NCBI GenBank assembly: GCA_021324255.1
Contig: JAJPJL010000081.1
Coordinates: 1 to 40,046, forward strand
Length of the DNA: 40,046 nt
Direction of reading: 5' to 3'
DNA from: Bacillota bacterium
GTDB lineage: Bacteria > Sysuimicrobiota > Sysuimicrobiia > Sysuimicrobiales > Segetimicrobiaceae
A program made the position numbers and the translations under genes. Shown in pieces: positions 1 to 7,571 of this stretch. The notes beneath the pieces are model-generated. The model worked only from the letters and a program-made list of their open reading frames with translations. It ran no database searches and was not told the origin of the DNA. Every line of letters begins with the position of its first letter. Position 1 is the first letter of the stretch.

Positions 1-606
1 ACGATCCTCTCCGCGCAGTCGACCGATGCGCAGGTCAACCGCGTCACCCCCGCGCTCTTCCGGCGGTACCGGACGCCCGCCGACTTCGCCGGGGCGCCGG
101 TCCGGGAGCTCGAAGCGCTGATCCACAGCACGGGGTTTTTCCACGCCAAGGCGCGGTCGATCCAAGCCTGCGCCCGCGCGCTCCTGGAGCGCTACGGCGG
201 CGAGGTGCCCCGGACCATGGACGACCTGACGACCCTGCCCGGCGTTGGGCGCAAGACGGCGAACGTGGTCCTGAGCGGCTTCGGCATCCCCGGCATCGTG
301 GTGGACACCCACGTGCGGCGCCTCGCTCAGCGCCTCGCGCTGACGCCCCACGACGACCCCGATAAGATCGAACAGGATCTCATGCCGCTCATCCCGCGCG
401 ACGAATGGAGCGCGTTCTCGCTGCGGCTGATCTACCTCGGCCGCGAGGTGTGCACCGCGCGACGGCCGGGGTGTTCCGTGTGCCCGCTCGCGGAGGTCTG
501 CCCGTCGAGCCGGTACGGCGGGGTCCCGCCGTGGATGGCGGGGCGCTCCGCGCGCGGGACCCCGAGCACACGCGCGCCCGGGGGGCCCTCCGGACGGAAG
601 CGATGA
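1..606 (+). CDS. nth: Endonuclease III (DNA-(apurinic or apyrimidinic site) lyase), 5'-truncated by the window edge
   Basis: Base-excision-repair glycosylase/AP lyase removing oxidised pyrimidines. The frame is open from base 1, beginning TILSAQSTDAQVNRVTP, the conserved early part of Nth, so only a short N-terminus lies outside the window. A helix-hairpin-helix LPGVGRKTANVVL carries the catalytic lysine, and VVDTHVRRL carries the catalytic aspartate. The C-terminal 4Fe-4S ligands follow the canonical C-X6-C-X2-C-X5-C spacing (CTARRPGCSVCPLAEVC). After the cluster there is a Pro/Arg-rich tail of about 35 residues. It is convergent with mutY, the other HhH-GPD glycosylase, across about 190 bp of non-coding DNA in which I see nothing. 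Family assignment is secure. Confidence 0.95.
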   Translation, partial: TILSAQSTDAQVNRVTPALFRRYRTPADFAGAPVRELEALIHSTGFFHAKARSIQACARALLERYGGEVPRTMDDLTTLPGVGRKTANVVLSGFGIPGIVVDTHVRRLAQRLALTPHDDPDKIEQDLMPLIPRDEWSAFSLRLIYLGREVCTARRPGCSVCPLAEVCPSSRYGGVPPWMAGRSARGTPSTRAPGGPSGRKR

Positions 607-795
607 GCGGCCTGCTCACCGCGGACGGCGATCGAGCCGCGGGCGCCGCCTAAGCCGCTGGCACGCGCTCCGGCCACGGCCTGTAAGGCTCACCGCCGGG
701 CGGCCGGTGACGATTCGAACGCAAACAGCGCTCGGACGGTAGGCAGCGATCGGATCGCAGGCGGCGATCCCGTTCGGGCGGACGCCGCTCCTCGA

Positions 796-1449
796 TCAGG
801 GCGCCGCTTCCGCGAGCGGGAACGACGCGCACGCCGTGGCCACGGGACAGCGTCCGCAGCGCGGGCGCCGCGACGTGCACACGGTCGCTCCCAGGTCCAT
901 GAGCCCCTGGTTGAAGTCGTACGCCTGCCCGCGCGGGAGCACGTCCGCCGCCAGCGCCCACAGCGCCCGCTCGGAGGGCCGCGCGCGGTCGCCGGCAAAA
1001 ACCCGGCGCAGCACGCGGCGCACGTTGGTGTCGAGGATCGGCGCGTCCTGGCGGAACGCGAAGCTCAACATGGCGCCGGCCGTGTACGGACCGATGCCCG
1101 GCAGCGCGAGCAGCTCGCCCCGCGTGCGGGGCAGGCGGCCGCGGTAGCGGCGGAGCGCTTCGCGCGCGATGGCGCGCAAGCGGATCGGCCGGGCATTGTA
1201 GCCGAGCGGGTACCACGCCTCGCGCACCTCCCGCGCGCCCGCCCGGGCAAGCGCCTCGATGGACGGATACCGGCGAAGCCATTCACGATACTTGGGGATG
1301 ACGCGGGGCACCTGCGTCTGCTGCAGCATGACTTCCGAAACGAGGATGTGGTAGGGATTGCGCGTGCGCCGCCACGGCAGGTCGCGGTGATGGCGGCGAT
1401 ACCAGGCCAGCAGCCGGCGTTGAAACGAGCGCCGCCGGGCCCGCGTCAC
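796..1449 (-). CDS. mutY: A/G-specific adenine glycosylase MutY, short form lacking the NUDIX-like C-terminal domain
   Basis: Removes adenine mispaired with 8-oxoguanine. The catalytic glutamate lies in SEVMLQQTQV (about E39), the HhH is LPGIGPYTAGAML, and the catalytic aspartate lies in ILDTNVRRV (about D140). The Fe-S ligands are C191, C198, C201 and C207 (C-X6-C-X2-C-X5-C). I start it at GTG 1449, just before the conserved block ending DLPWRR. The frame stays open further upstream, but that would overlap the preceding gene, whose stop is at 1476. At 217 residues the protein ends soon after the cluster, whereas typical MutY is about 350 residues with a C-terminal MutT-like domain that recognises 8-oxoG. 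It is 26 bp downstream of the secreted propeller protein gene and is possibly co-transcribed with it. Confidence 0.9.
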   Translation of the reverse strand: MTRARRRSFQRRLLAWYRRHHRDLPWRRTRNPYHILVSEVMLQQTQVPRVIPKYREWLRRYPSIEALARAGAREVREAWYPLGYNARPIRLRAIAREALRRYRGRLPRTRGELLALPGIGPYTAGAMLSFAFRQDAPILDTNVRRVLRRVFAGDRARPSERALWALAADVLPRGQAYDFNQGLMDLGATVCTSRRPRCGRCPVATACASFPLAEAAP

Positions 1450-1475
1450 GGCAATCCGCTCGGCCGGGCGCCGGC

Positions 1476-2672
1476 TCACCTCGGCGGCACCCGCGCGTAT
1501 TCGACCCGGGATAGCCGCCCGGCGACATGGGTCCACACGAGCGCCGCGGCCGCCCCGTCGGCGGCGACCGCGGGGAAGGTGTTGCCGCCGTCCCCGGTGA
1601 CCCGCTGCACCGGTCCCCACGTCCCCGCGTACCGGCGCAGGTAGATCTGACCGTCATCCTGATCCCAGGCGACGTAGACGGCGCCCGACGACGTTACGGC
1701 CACGGACGGATGGCGCGCCGGCGCCGCGCCCACGGACAACGTGACCGGCCCCTGCCACGCTCCGCCCGCACGGCTCGCGTAGACGATCGCGGAGTTGAGG
1801 TCGGTGTGCGCCTCCCACGCGAGCGAGACCCGGCCCTGACTGTCCGCGGCCAGGTCCGGGTTGAACTGGTCCGAGCCCGTGTGAAAGACTCCCTCGGGCG
1901 CGCTCCACGTCCCGTGGTCGCGCTCGGCGTAACGGACCTGATAGGCGCGGCCGTCGTACTGGTACCAGGCGGCGAACAGCCGGCCGTCCGGGCCCGTCGC
2001 GATCGCCGCGTTGACGGAGTCGGGCACCCCCGTGGAGACGAGCAGCGGCGAGGACCAAACGCGCCCGTCCCACGCCACGTAGTAAATCTCGTAGATGGAC
2101 CCGTGGCGGGTATAGGCGGGCACGCCGCCGCCGCGGATGCCGTACCACACGACCTGCGGCCGGCCCGCCCTGTCGACCGCGAGGCCGGGGTAGCCCGCGT
2201 AGCCGCTGCCGGGCGAGATCCGCGACTGGGAACCGAGCCAGCGTCCGGCCCACACGCGATAGTAGATCTTGCCGACGCCGTCGTCGTACCGGGTCCAGGT
2301 GACGTGGAGGCGGCCCGCCGGATCGAGCGCGATCGCCGGGAGCCGCGACGGCCACGGACCGTCGCTCACCCGCGCCAGCGGGATCCAGTGGGCCCCGCCA
2401 TCCCGCGAGCGCGCCAGATACACCTGCGCGCCGCCGGGCACCGCGCCGACGTAGGCCACGACGAGGCCCGCGGCGTCCCGCGCGAGCTTCACCTGATTGT
2501 TGGATGCCGTCGCGTCCTCCGTCGTGCCGCCGGCGACGACGACCGGGGGGCGCGGCGCAACGGCGGCCGCCCGGGCCACACGCGGAACGAAGGAAAGACA
2601 CAGCCAGGCGGCGATCCCAAGACCGAAGGCAGCGCGCACAATGGTAACCCATTGGCCGGAGCGCGGGGGCAT
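1476..2672 (-). CDS. Secreted beta-propeller/BNR-repeat-like protein of unknown function
   Basis: 398 residues. The N-terminus has a hydrophobic stretch at about 11-36 ending in small residues (ARAAAVA), a signal peptide or anchor. The rest is built of repeating units with patterns such as P-A-hydrophobic-A-D-GRL-hydrophobic-V-W-hydrophobic, spaced roughly 45-50 residues. One Asp-box-like motif SRDGGAHW is seen at 89-96. This is the signature of sialidase-type (BNR) six-bladed propellers. I see no assembled sialidase active site (arginine triad), so exo-sialidase activity should not be assumed. The start ATG 2672 has GGAGGG directly abutting it, which is closer than ideal, so the true start could be GTG 2639. 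It is divergent from ndk, and mutY follows 26 bp downstream. Confidence 0.7.
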   Translation of the reverse strand: MPPRSGQWVTIVRAAFGLGIAAWLCLSFVPRVARAAAVAPRPPVVVAGGTTEDATASNNQVKLARDAAGLVVAYVGAVPGGAQVYLARSRDGGAHWIPLARVSDGPWPSRLPAIALDPAGRLHVTWTRYDDGVGKIYYRVWAGRWLGSQSRISPGSGYAGYPGLAVDRAGRPQVVWYGIRGGGVPAYTRHGSIYEIYYVAWDGRVWSSPLLVSTGVPDSVNAAIATGPDGRLFAAWYQYDGRAYQVRYAERDHGTWSAPEGVFHTGSDQFNPDLAADSQGRVSLAWEAHTDLNSAIVYASRAGGAWQGPVTLSVGAAPARHPSVAVTSSGAVYVAWDQDDGQIYLRRYAGTWGPVQRVTGDGGNTFPAVAADGAAAALVWTHVAGRLSRVEYARVPPR

Positions 2673-2736
2673 CCCTCCGCGCCATGCGCCGATCCAGGCG
2701 CCGGCGCGCTCCCGCCGGGAAGAGTTCCCGCGGCGC

Positions 2737-2745
2737 TGGTATAAT
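2737..2745 (+). promoter_or_regulatory. Extended -10 promoter upstream of ndk
   Basis: TGGTATAAT is a perfect -10 hexamer (2740-2745) preceded by the TGn extension. No good -35 lies 17 bp upstream, which fits an extended -10 promoter. It would leave a leader of about 64 nt before ndk. The flanks form a near-palindrome (GGTATAATACC), so the complementary strand also reads TATTAT and could weakly serve the divergent gene. Confidence 0.65.
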
Positions 2746-2815
2746 ACCCCACTGGTACACGCCGGCGCAGGGTCGGCTCACGCGCGCGCCCGCGATCGCG
2801 ACACGGGAGGGCCGA

Positions 2816-3445
2816 ATGCACGATATTCGCAACGAACGCACGTTGATCCTGATCAAGCCGGACGGCGTCCAGCGCGCGCTCATCGGCGAGATCCTGGCGC
2901 GGCTCGAACGCGTGGGGCTCAAGGTGGTCGCGCTCAAGCTGGTGCGTGCGGAGCGCCGGATCCTCGAGCGCCACTACACCACCGATGAGACGTGGGTGCG
3001 GACGATCGGCGGCAAGACCCGCGAGGCGTTCGAAAGCTACGGCCTGGACGTCAAACAGATGATGGGGACGGACGATCCGCTCGCGATCGGCCGCCAGGTG
3101 CGCGAGTGGCTGATCGACTTCATGCTGACCTCGCCCGTGGTGGCGGCGGTGTTCGAGGGCGTGCACGCCGTGAGCGTGGCGCGCAAGGTGGTCGGGAATA
3201 CGCTGCCGGTCTTCGCCGCACCCGGCACGATTCGGGGCGACTTGTCGGCCGACGCCCCGACGGTCGCCAACGCGGCGCGCCGGCCGGTGCGCAACCTCAT
3301 CCACGCCTCCGGGACAGTCGACGAAGCCGCGCACGAGGTCGGACTGTGGTTTGCGCCCGAGGAGATCCACGCGTACCGCCGGGCCGACGAGGACATCATC
3401 TTCGGCGAGGCGGATAGCCGGCGGGGCGCACCGTCGCGGACCTAA
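2816..3445 (+). CDS. ndk: Nucleoside diphosphate kinase, enlarged form
   Basis: Transfers the gamma phosphate of ATP to NDPs through a phosphohistidine. The N-terminus RTLILIKPDGVQR, the GNTLPVFAAPGTIRGDL block and the catalytic-loop motif NLIHASG (His163) identify the family. The usual loop reads N-x-[IV]-H-[GA]-S-D; here the aspartate is replaced (ASGT). At 209 residues it is much longer than the usual 140-150. About 40 extra residues (roughly 57-100) lie between HY and the PVVAAVFEG block, about 10 more before the active-site loop, and a C-terminal tail of about 30. ATG 2816 is chosen because GGGAGGG lies just upstream and the family N-terminus starts here; the frame is open upstream without homology. 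An extended -10 promoter lies upstream and a GC-rich hairpin downstream. Confidence 0.92.
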   Translation: MHDIRNERTLILIKPDGVQRALIGEILARLERVGLKVVALKLVRAERRILERHYTTDETWVRTIGGKTREAFESYGLDVKQMMGTDDPLAIGRQVREWLIDFMLTSPVVAAVFEGVHAVSVARKVVGNTLPVFAAPGTIRGDLSADAPTVANAARRPVRNLIHASGTVDEAAHEVGLWFAPEEIHAYRRADEDIIFGEADSRRGAPSRT

Positions 3446-3502
3446 GCGCGGCGGCTGAGCAGCCGGCGCATCCGCGCGCGACGCCGGCGGGTACGGCGTG
3501 CG

Positions 3503-3533
3503 CCTCGCCGCGCGCCGCCGGCGCGCGGCGAGG
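3503..3533 (+). terminator. Perfect 14-bp GC hairpin downstream of ndk
   Basis: The arms at 3503-3516 and 3520-3533 are perfectly complementary with a 3-nt loop (GCC). It sits 57 bp after the ndk stop and about 30 bp before the MFS gene. No T-tract follows, so it is either a GC-type or Rho-assisted terminator, or an attenuating hairpin before the MFS gene. Confidence 0.45.
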
Positions 3534-3564
3534 GGCGCTCTCCGGCATCGTCGAAGATGATCCT

Positions 3565-4806
3565 GTGAACCGGCGCATTCTCGCGACGCTCAGCTGCGGC
3601 CATCTCGCCACCGACCTCCCGCAAGGCGCGATCCCGGCGCTCTTGCCGCTGTTTCGCTCGGAGTACCACCTCTCGTACACCCAGCTCGGCCTCATCGTGC
3701 TGCTGGCGAACGTGAGCTCGTCGGTGATCCAACCGCTGTTCGGCATCCTGAGCGATCGGATGAAGATGTACTGGTTGATGCCGGCCGGCACGCTCGTCGC
3801 CAGCGCCGGCATGGTCCTTGCCGTCGCCGCGGCCCGGCAGTACTCGACCGTGGTCGCGATGATCTTCCTGTCCGGCCTCGGCGTCGCGGCGTTTCACCCT
3901 GAAGGGTACAAGTACGCGGGGCTCGCCAGCGGCGCCGGCCGCGCGACCGGCATGTCCTACTTTTCCGTCGGCGGCAACTTCGGCTACGGCCTCGGACCGC
4001 TGGCCACGACCGTCGCGATCGCGCTCTGGGGCAAGTACGGGATTGCCTACAGCCTCCCGCTCGCCATCGCCGCGTCGATCATGATGTGGCGGGTCGTCTC
4101 CCCGTGGGCCGCCGGCGCGCACGCGGAGCTGCCCGCCGGCGGCGCGTCGCCGGCGCGACGGCCGGCCCGGGCGAACGCTCCGCGCACCGCCGCCTGGATC
4201 GTCGGGTTGCTCGTCACCTTCGTCGTCCTCCGCTCGTGGGTCCAGGTAGGCACGGCGAGCTACATCCCGCTGTACTTCACCGGCGTGCGGCACATGAACG
4301 CCACGTACGCGGGCATGCTGGTGAGCGTCTTCCTCGCGGCCGGCGGCGTGGGAACGCTGCTCGGCGGCATGGCGGCGGACCGGTGGGGGCACCGCGCGAT
4401 GCTCATCGTTTCCATGGCGATCCTGCCGCCGTTCCTGTGGTTGCTCCCCAGAACCGCGGGCATCTGGCCGGTGCTCGCCGCGCTCATCGGCGGCATGGCG
4501 GTGGTCAGCACGTTCGCGGTCGCGATGGTGATGGCGCAAAACGTGATCCCACAGCGCATCGGCCTCATCTCGGGCTTGATCATCGGGTTCGCCGTGGGCA
4601 TGGGCGGGGTCGGCACGACGCTGCTCGGCGGGATCGCCGATCGCTGGGGTGTGCTCCGCGCCATGGACGTGACGGCGCTGTTGCCCGCGGCGGCGCTCGC
4701 GATCGCGCTCGTGTTGCCCAAGGACGCCGGGGCGGAGCGGAACTCCGCCCCGCGCTCCCGGCGTACCAGTATGAGCGGCGCGGACGCGCCCGCAGGAGGA
4801 TCGTGA
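3565..4806 (+). CDS. MFS transporter, fosmidomycin-resistance (Fsr)-like
   Basis: 413 residues with about 12 hydrophobic segments. The N-terminal pattern CGHLATDLPQGAIPALLPLF, a cytoplasmic loop PLFGILSDR, and FHPEGYKYAG followed by FSVGGNFGYGLGP are characteristic of the Fsr-like branch of the major facilitator superfamily (drug/H+ antiport at the inner membrane). The actual substrate is not predictable from sequence. It starts at GTG 3565; an ATG at 3557 in another frame leads only to a 3-codon reading frame. The stop overlaps the start of the next gene by one base (TGATG), so the hydrolase-like protein is translationally coupled. A GC hairpin just upstream separates it from ndk. Confidence 0.85.
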   Translation: MNRRILATLSCGHLATDLPQGAIPALLPLFRSEYHLSYTQLGLIVLLANVSSSVIQPLFGILSDRMKMYWLMPAGTLVASAGMVLAVAAARQYSTVVAMIFLSGLGVAAFHPEGYKYAGLASGAGRATGMSYFSVGGNFGYGLGPLATTVAIALWGKYGIAYSLPLAIAASIMMWRVVSPWAAGAHAELPAGGASPARRPARANAPRTAAWIVGLLVTFVVLRSWVQVGTASYIPLYFTGVRHMNATYAGMLVSVFLAAGGVGTLLGGMAADRWGHRAMLIVSMAILPPFLWLLPRTAGIWPVLAALIGGMAVVSTFAVAMVMAQNVIPQRIGLISGLIIGFAVGMGGVGTTLLGGIADRWGVLRAMDVTALLPAAALAIALVLPKDAGAERNSAPRSRRTSMSGADAPAGGS

Positions 4807-5726
4807 TGGATCGTCCCGCTCACCCGGAAGTTCGGTGCGGACGCCGGCGGATGCTGCGCGGCCTGCTGGCGTTCGGAGCGGCGGGCGCCGCATTACTGCC
4901 GGCGCTGGCCGGGCGCGGACCCGCCGCGCGGGCGGCAAAGGCGCCGGCGCCGCCCGTGCCGCCACCGCCGCCGGGTGCGCCGCCGACGAAGTCGGACGCG
5001 AAGGCGGTGACGGTCTCCCCGCAGGATCCCGCGATTACGGCCGCGGCCGTGGAATACCCGGGCTTCGTCGTCGGCACCATGCAGGGCTACCTGGCCGCGC
5101 CGTCGGGTGGGGAGATCTACCCCGGCGTCATCGTGCTGCACGACGCGATCGGGCTCACCGAGCACATCCGCGATGTGGCGCGGCGCTTCGCCCGGGTGGG
5201 ATACGTCGCCCTCGCCCCGGATCTGCTGTCCCGCCTGGGCGGCACGGCGAAGGTCGGCGATCAGACCCACATCATCACGGCGCTCGAGGACACGTCATCG
5301 CAGGACTACGCGAACGCCCTCAACGCCACGGTCCGGTACCTGGAAACGCGGCCCCAGGTCGCGAAATCGAAGATCGGCGTCATCGGGTTCGGGCTGGGGG
5401 CCAACCTGTCATGGCTGCTGCTCAACATCAACGCGGACGTCAAGGCCGCGGTCCTGTTCGACTCGCAGGTGCCGGATCCGTCGGTCGCGCCGCAGATCCA
5501 CGTGCCCGTGCTGTCGATCTGCGGCGAGGACGACAAGCAGGCGAACGACGGGCTCAAGGCGTTTGACGACGCGATGAAGAAGGCGGGCGCGGCCTGGAGT
5601 TCCAAGGTCGAGCCGAAGGCGAGCCACGGGTTCTTCGATGACGCGCGGACCACGTTCGTCCCCGACGCGGCGAAGGACGCCTGGCAGCTCACGCTGGCCT
5701 GGTTCCAAAAGTACCTCGGCAGCTAG
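4806..5726 (+). CDS. Secreted dienelactone-hydrolase-family protein lacking the catalytic nucleophile
   Basis: 306 residues. The N-terminus has CGRRRMLRGLLAFGAAGAAL (11-30), a Tat-like or Sec-like signal, followed by an Ala/Pro-rich linker to about residue 65. From about 85 it is an alpha/beta-hydrolase of the DLH family: PGVIVLHDAIGL, YVALAPDLL, KIGVIGFGLGAN, then an acid in CGEDD (about D242/D243) and a histidine in SHGFFDD (H274). In DLH the nucleophile elbow is G-x-C/S-x-G; here it reads G-F-G-L-G, with Gly196 in place of Cys/Ser. The glutamate that normally precedes the oxyanion region is also replaced (LHDAIG). It may be a non-hydrolytic homologue. AGGAGG at 4794-4799 gives strong initiation at ATG 4806, coupled to the MFS stop. 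Confidence 0.85.
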   Translation: MDRPAHPEVRCGRRRMLRGLLAFGAAGAALLPALAGRGPAARAAKAPAPPVPPPPPGAPPTKSDAKAVTVSPQDPAITAAAVEYPGFVVGTMQGYLAAPSGGEIYPGVIVLHDAIGLTEHIRDVARRFARVGYVALAPDLLSRLGGTAKVGDQTHIITALEDTSSQDYANALNATVRYLETRPQVAKSKIGVIGFGLGANLSWLLLNINADVKAAVLFDSQVPDPSVAPQIHVPVLSICGEDDKQANDGLKAFDDAMKKAGAAWSSKVEPKASHGFFDDARTTFVPDAAKDAWQLTLAWFQKYLGS

Positions 5727-5769
5727 ACCGCGGCGCCCGTCGCGGACGGCGCTCGCCGGAAGGACGACG

Positions 5770-6927
5770 ATGCGGATCAGCGATGTGCAAGTCTACGTCA
5801 TGGGCTCCGCCTGGCGAAACTTCGTCCTCGCGCGCCTGCGCACCGACGACGGCGTGGACGGCGTCGGCGAAGCGCGCCCCGTGAACCGCGAGGAGGCGGT
5901 CGCGGCGTATCTCGAGACGATCGCCCACCGCTACGTGGTCGGCAGCGATCCGTTCGACGTCGAGGATCTGGTCCTTCGCGTGACGCGGCACGACTACGAG
6001 GTCCCCGCGGCGGTGGAGATGACGGCGCTCGCCATCGTGGAGATGGCGTGCTGGGACATCATCGGCAAAGCCGCCGGCCAACCCGTGTACCGGATGCTCG
6101 GCGGCGCGTGCCGCCGCGCCGTCAAGGCCTACGCCAACGGCTGGTACCAGGTGGCCCGCACGCCCGACGAGTTTGCCGCGGCGGCCCGCCGCGCGGTCGC
6201 GCGCGGGTATCGGGCGTTAAAGTTCGATCCGTTCGGCGCGGGCGCCGGTGAGCTGGACCGCGACGAATATCGGCGTTCCGTGACGCTCGTCGAGGCCGTC
6301 CGGGACGCGGTCGGCCCCGACATCGAGCTGTTTGTCGAGATGCACGGGCGGTTCACGGCGGCGCAGGCGATAGCGCTCGCCAAGGATCTGGAGCGGTTCG
6401 TCCCGGGCTGGATCGAAGAGCCGGTCCCGCCCGACCAGCCCGCCGCGCTGGCGCGCGTCGCGGCCCATACGACGCTCCCCATCGCGACCGGGGAGCGGCT
6501 CCACAGCCGCGCGGCCTTCCGCGACCTGCTCGCCGCGAACGTGGCCGACATCGTGCAGCCCGACCTCACGCACTGCGGAGGGTTGTGGGAGACAAAGAAA
6601 ATCGCGGCGATGGCCGAGGCGTCCGGCGCGCTCGTGGCGCCGCACAACGTCAGCGGCCCGATCGGCACGGCGGCGGCGCTGCACCTCGCCGCGTGCACGC
6701 CGAACCTCAAGATCCTCGAGTACTTCAACGACTTCGCGGAGCCGTTTCTCAACGAGAGCGCCTCGGGGCTCCCGCCGGTCGTTGACGGGCATTTCGCGCT
6801 CCCGGCCGGCCCCGGGCTGGGCGTCACGCTGAACGAGGATGTGGTGGCCGCCCATCCCTATCGGCGCCAGCACTTCAACCTCTTCAGCGAGGACTGGCAG
6901 CGCCGGCAGGCGAGGACGGTGCCGTGA
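5770..6927 (+). CDS. Enolase-superfamily sugar-acid dehydratase (galactonate/gluconate dehydratase-like)
   Basis: 385 residues. Mandelate-racemase/muconate-lactonizing-type capping domain (1-125) plus TIM barrel. Mg2+ ligands are visible as E190 (ELFVEMHGRF), E216 (WIEEP) and E242 (ATGERLHSR). H192 and H292 (VAPHNVSGP) are placed as in the acid-sugar dehydratases of the galactonate dehydratase group. The reaction would be dehydration of an aldonate to a 2-keto-3-deoxy acid. The next two genes, a KDPG-type aldolase and a KDG-type kinase, supply exactly the following steps. Which sugar acid is used (galactonate, gluconate or other) cannot be decided from sequence. Start ATG 5770 has GGAAGGA at 5758-5764; the upstream open frame overlaps the previous gene. 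The stop overlaps the aldolase start (GTGA). Confidence 0.85.
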   Translation: MRISDVQVYVMGSAWRNFVLARLRTDDGVDGVGEARPVNREEAVAAYLETIAHRYVVGSDPFDVEDLVLRVTRHDYEVPAAVEMTALAIVEMACWDIIGKAAGQPVYRMLGGACRRAVKAYANGWYQVARTPDEFAAAARRAVARGYRALKFDPFGAGAGELDRDEYRRSVTLVEAVRDAVGPDIELFVEMHGRFTAAQAIALAKDLERFVPGWIEEPVPPDQPAALARVAAHTTLPIATGERLHSRAAFRDLLAANVADIVQPDLTHCGGLWETKKIAAMAEASGALVAPHNVSGPIGTAAALHLAACTPNLKILEYFNDFAEPFLNESASGLPPVVDGHFALPAGPGLGVTLNEDVVAAHPYRRQHFNLFSEDWQRRQARTVP

Positions 6928-7571
6928 CGCCGGAGCGCGCCCTCGACCTCATCCTCCGGGCGCGCGTCGTGCCGATCGTCCGTACCCGCTCGACGGCATG
7001 GGCCGCCGAGGTCGCCGGCGCGCTGGCCCGCGCCGGGATGGACGTCATCGAGATCACGTTCACGGTGCCGGACGCGGCGTCCGTGATTCGCAGCCTCCGC
7101 GCGGCGTTTCCGGACATCCTCGTCGGCGCCGGCACCGTCACGGACGCGGCGGCGGCCGCCACGGCCGTGGATGCCGGGGCCCAGTTTCTGCTGAGCCCCG
7201 CGCTCTCGCCGGGCATGGTCGAGGTGGCGCGCCGGCGCGGCGTGCTCGCCGTACCCGGGGCCTACACGCCGACGGAGGTGCTGGCCGCGCTCGAGGGCGG
7301 CGCGCAGATCGTCAAGATCTTCCCGGCGGAATCGGGCGGGCCGGCGCACATCCGCGCGCTCCTGGGGCCGCTGCCGCACGCGCGCCTGCTCCCGACGGGG
7401 GGCGTGCGGCCGGACACCATCCGAGAGTGGCTCGACGCCGGTGCGGCCGCGGTGGGCATCGGCTCGGCGCTGGTGGGACCCGCCGATCGCCCGATCGACG
7501 CCGCCGCTCTCCGGGCGCGGGCGGCCGCCATCACCGCGCAGGTGGCCGGCCTGCCGCGGGCGGACGCGTGA
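6924..7571 (+). CDS. 2-dehydro-3-deoxy-phosphogluconate/phosphogalactonate aldolase
   Basis: 215-residue class I aldolase of the KDPG/KHG family, cleaving KDPG (or its galacto epimer) to pyruvate and glyceraldehyde-3-phosphate. The motifs run in order: VVPIVR, IEITFTVPDA with the catalytic glutamate (E43), VGAGTVTDA, FLLSPALSP, VPGAYTPTEV, the Schiff-base lysine in IVKIFPA (K131) and a phosphate-binding LLPTGGV. Length is normal for the family. It starts at GTG 6924, overlapping the dehydratase stop by 4 bases, and its stop overlaps the kinase GTG in the same way (GTGA), so the three genes form a tightly coupled operon. Confidence 0.9.
   Translation: MTPERALDLILRARVVPIVRTRSTAWAAEVAGALARAGMDVIEITFTVPDAASVIRSLRAAFPDILVGAGTVTDAAAAATAVDAGAQFLLSPALSPGMVEVARRRGVLAVPGAYTPTEVLAALEGGAQIVKIFPAESGGPAHIRALLGPLPHARLLPTGGVRPDTIREWLDAGAAAVGIGSALVGPADRPIDAAALRARAAAITAQVAGLPRADA

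Noticed and set aside
690-760. Possible tRNA T-arm (GATTCGAAC) downstream of nth
   Set aside because: No cloverleaf can be built around it; the flanking bases do not pair.
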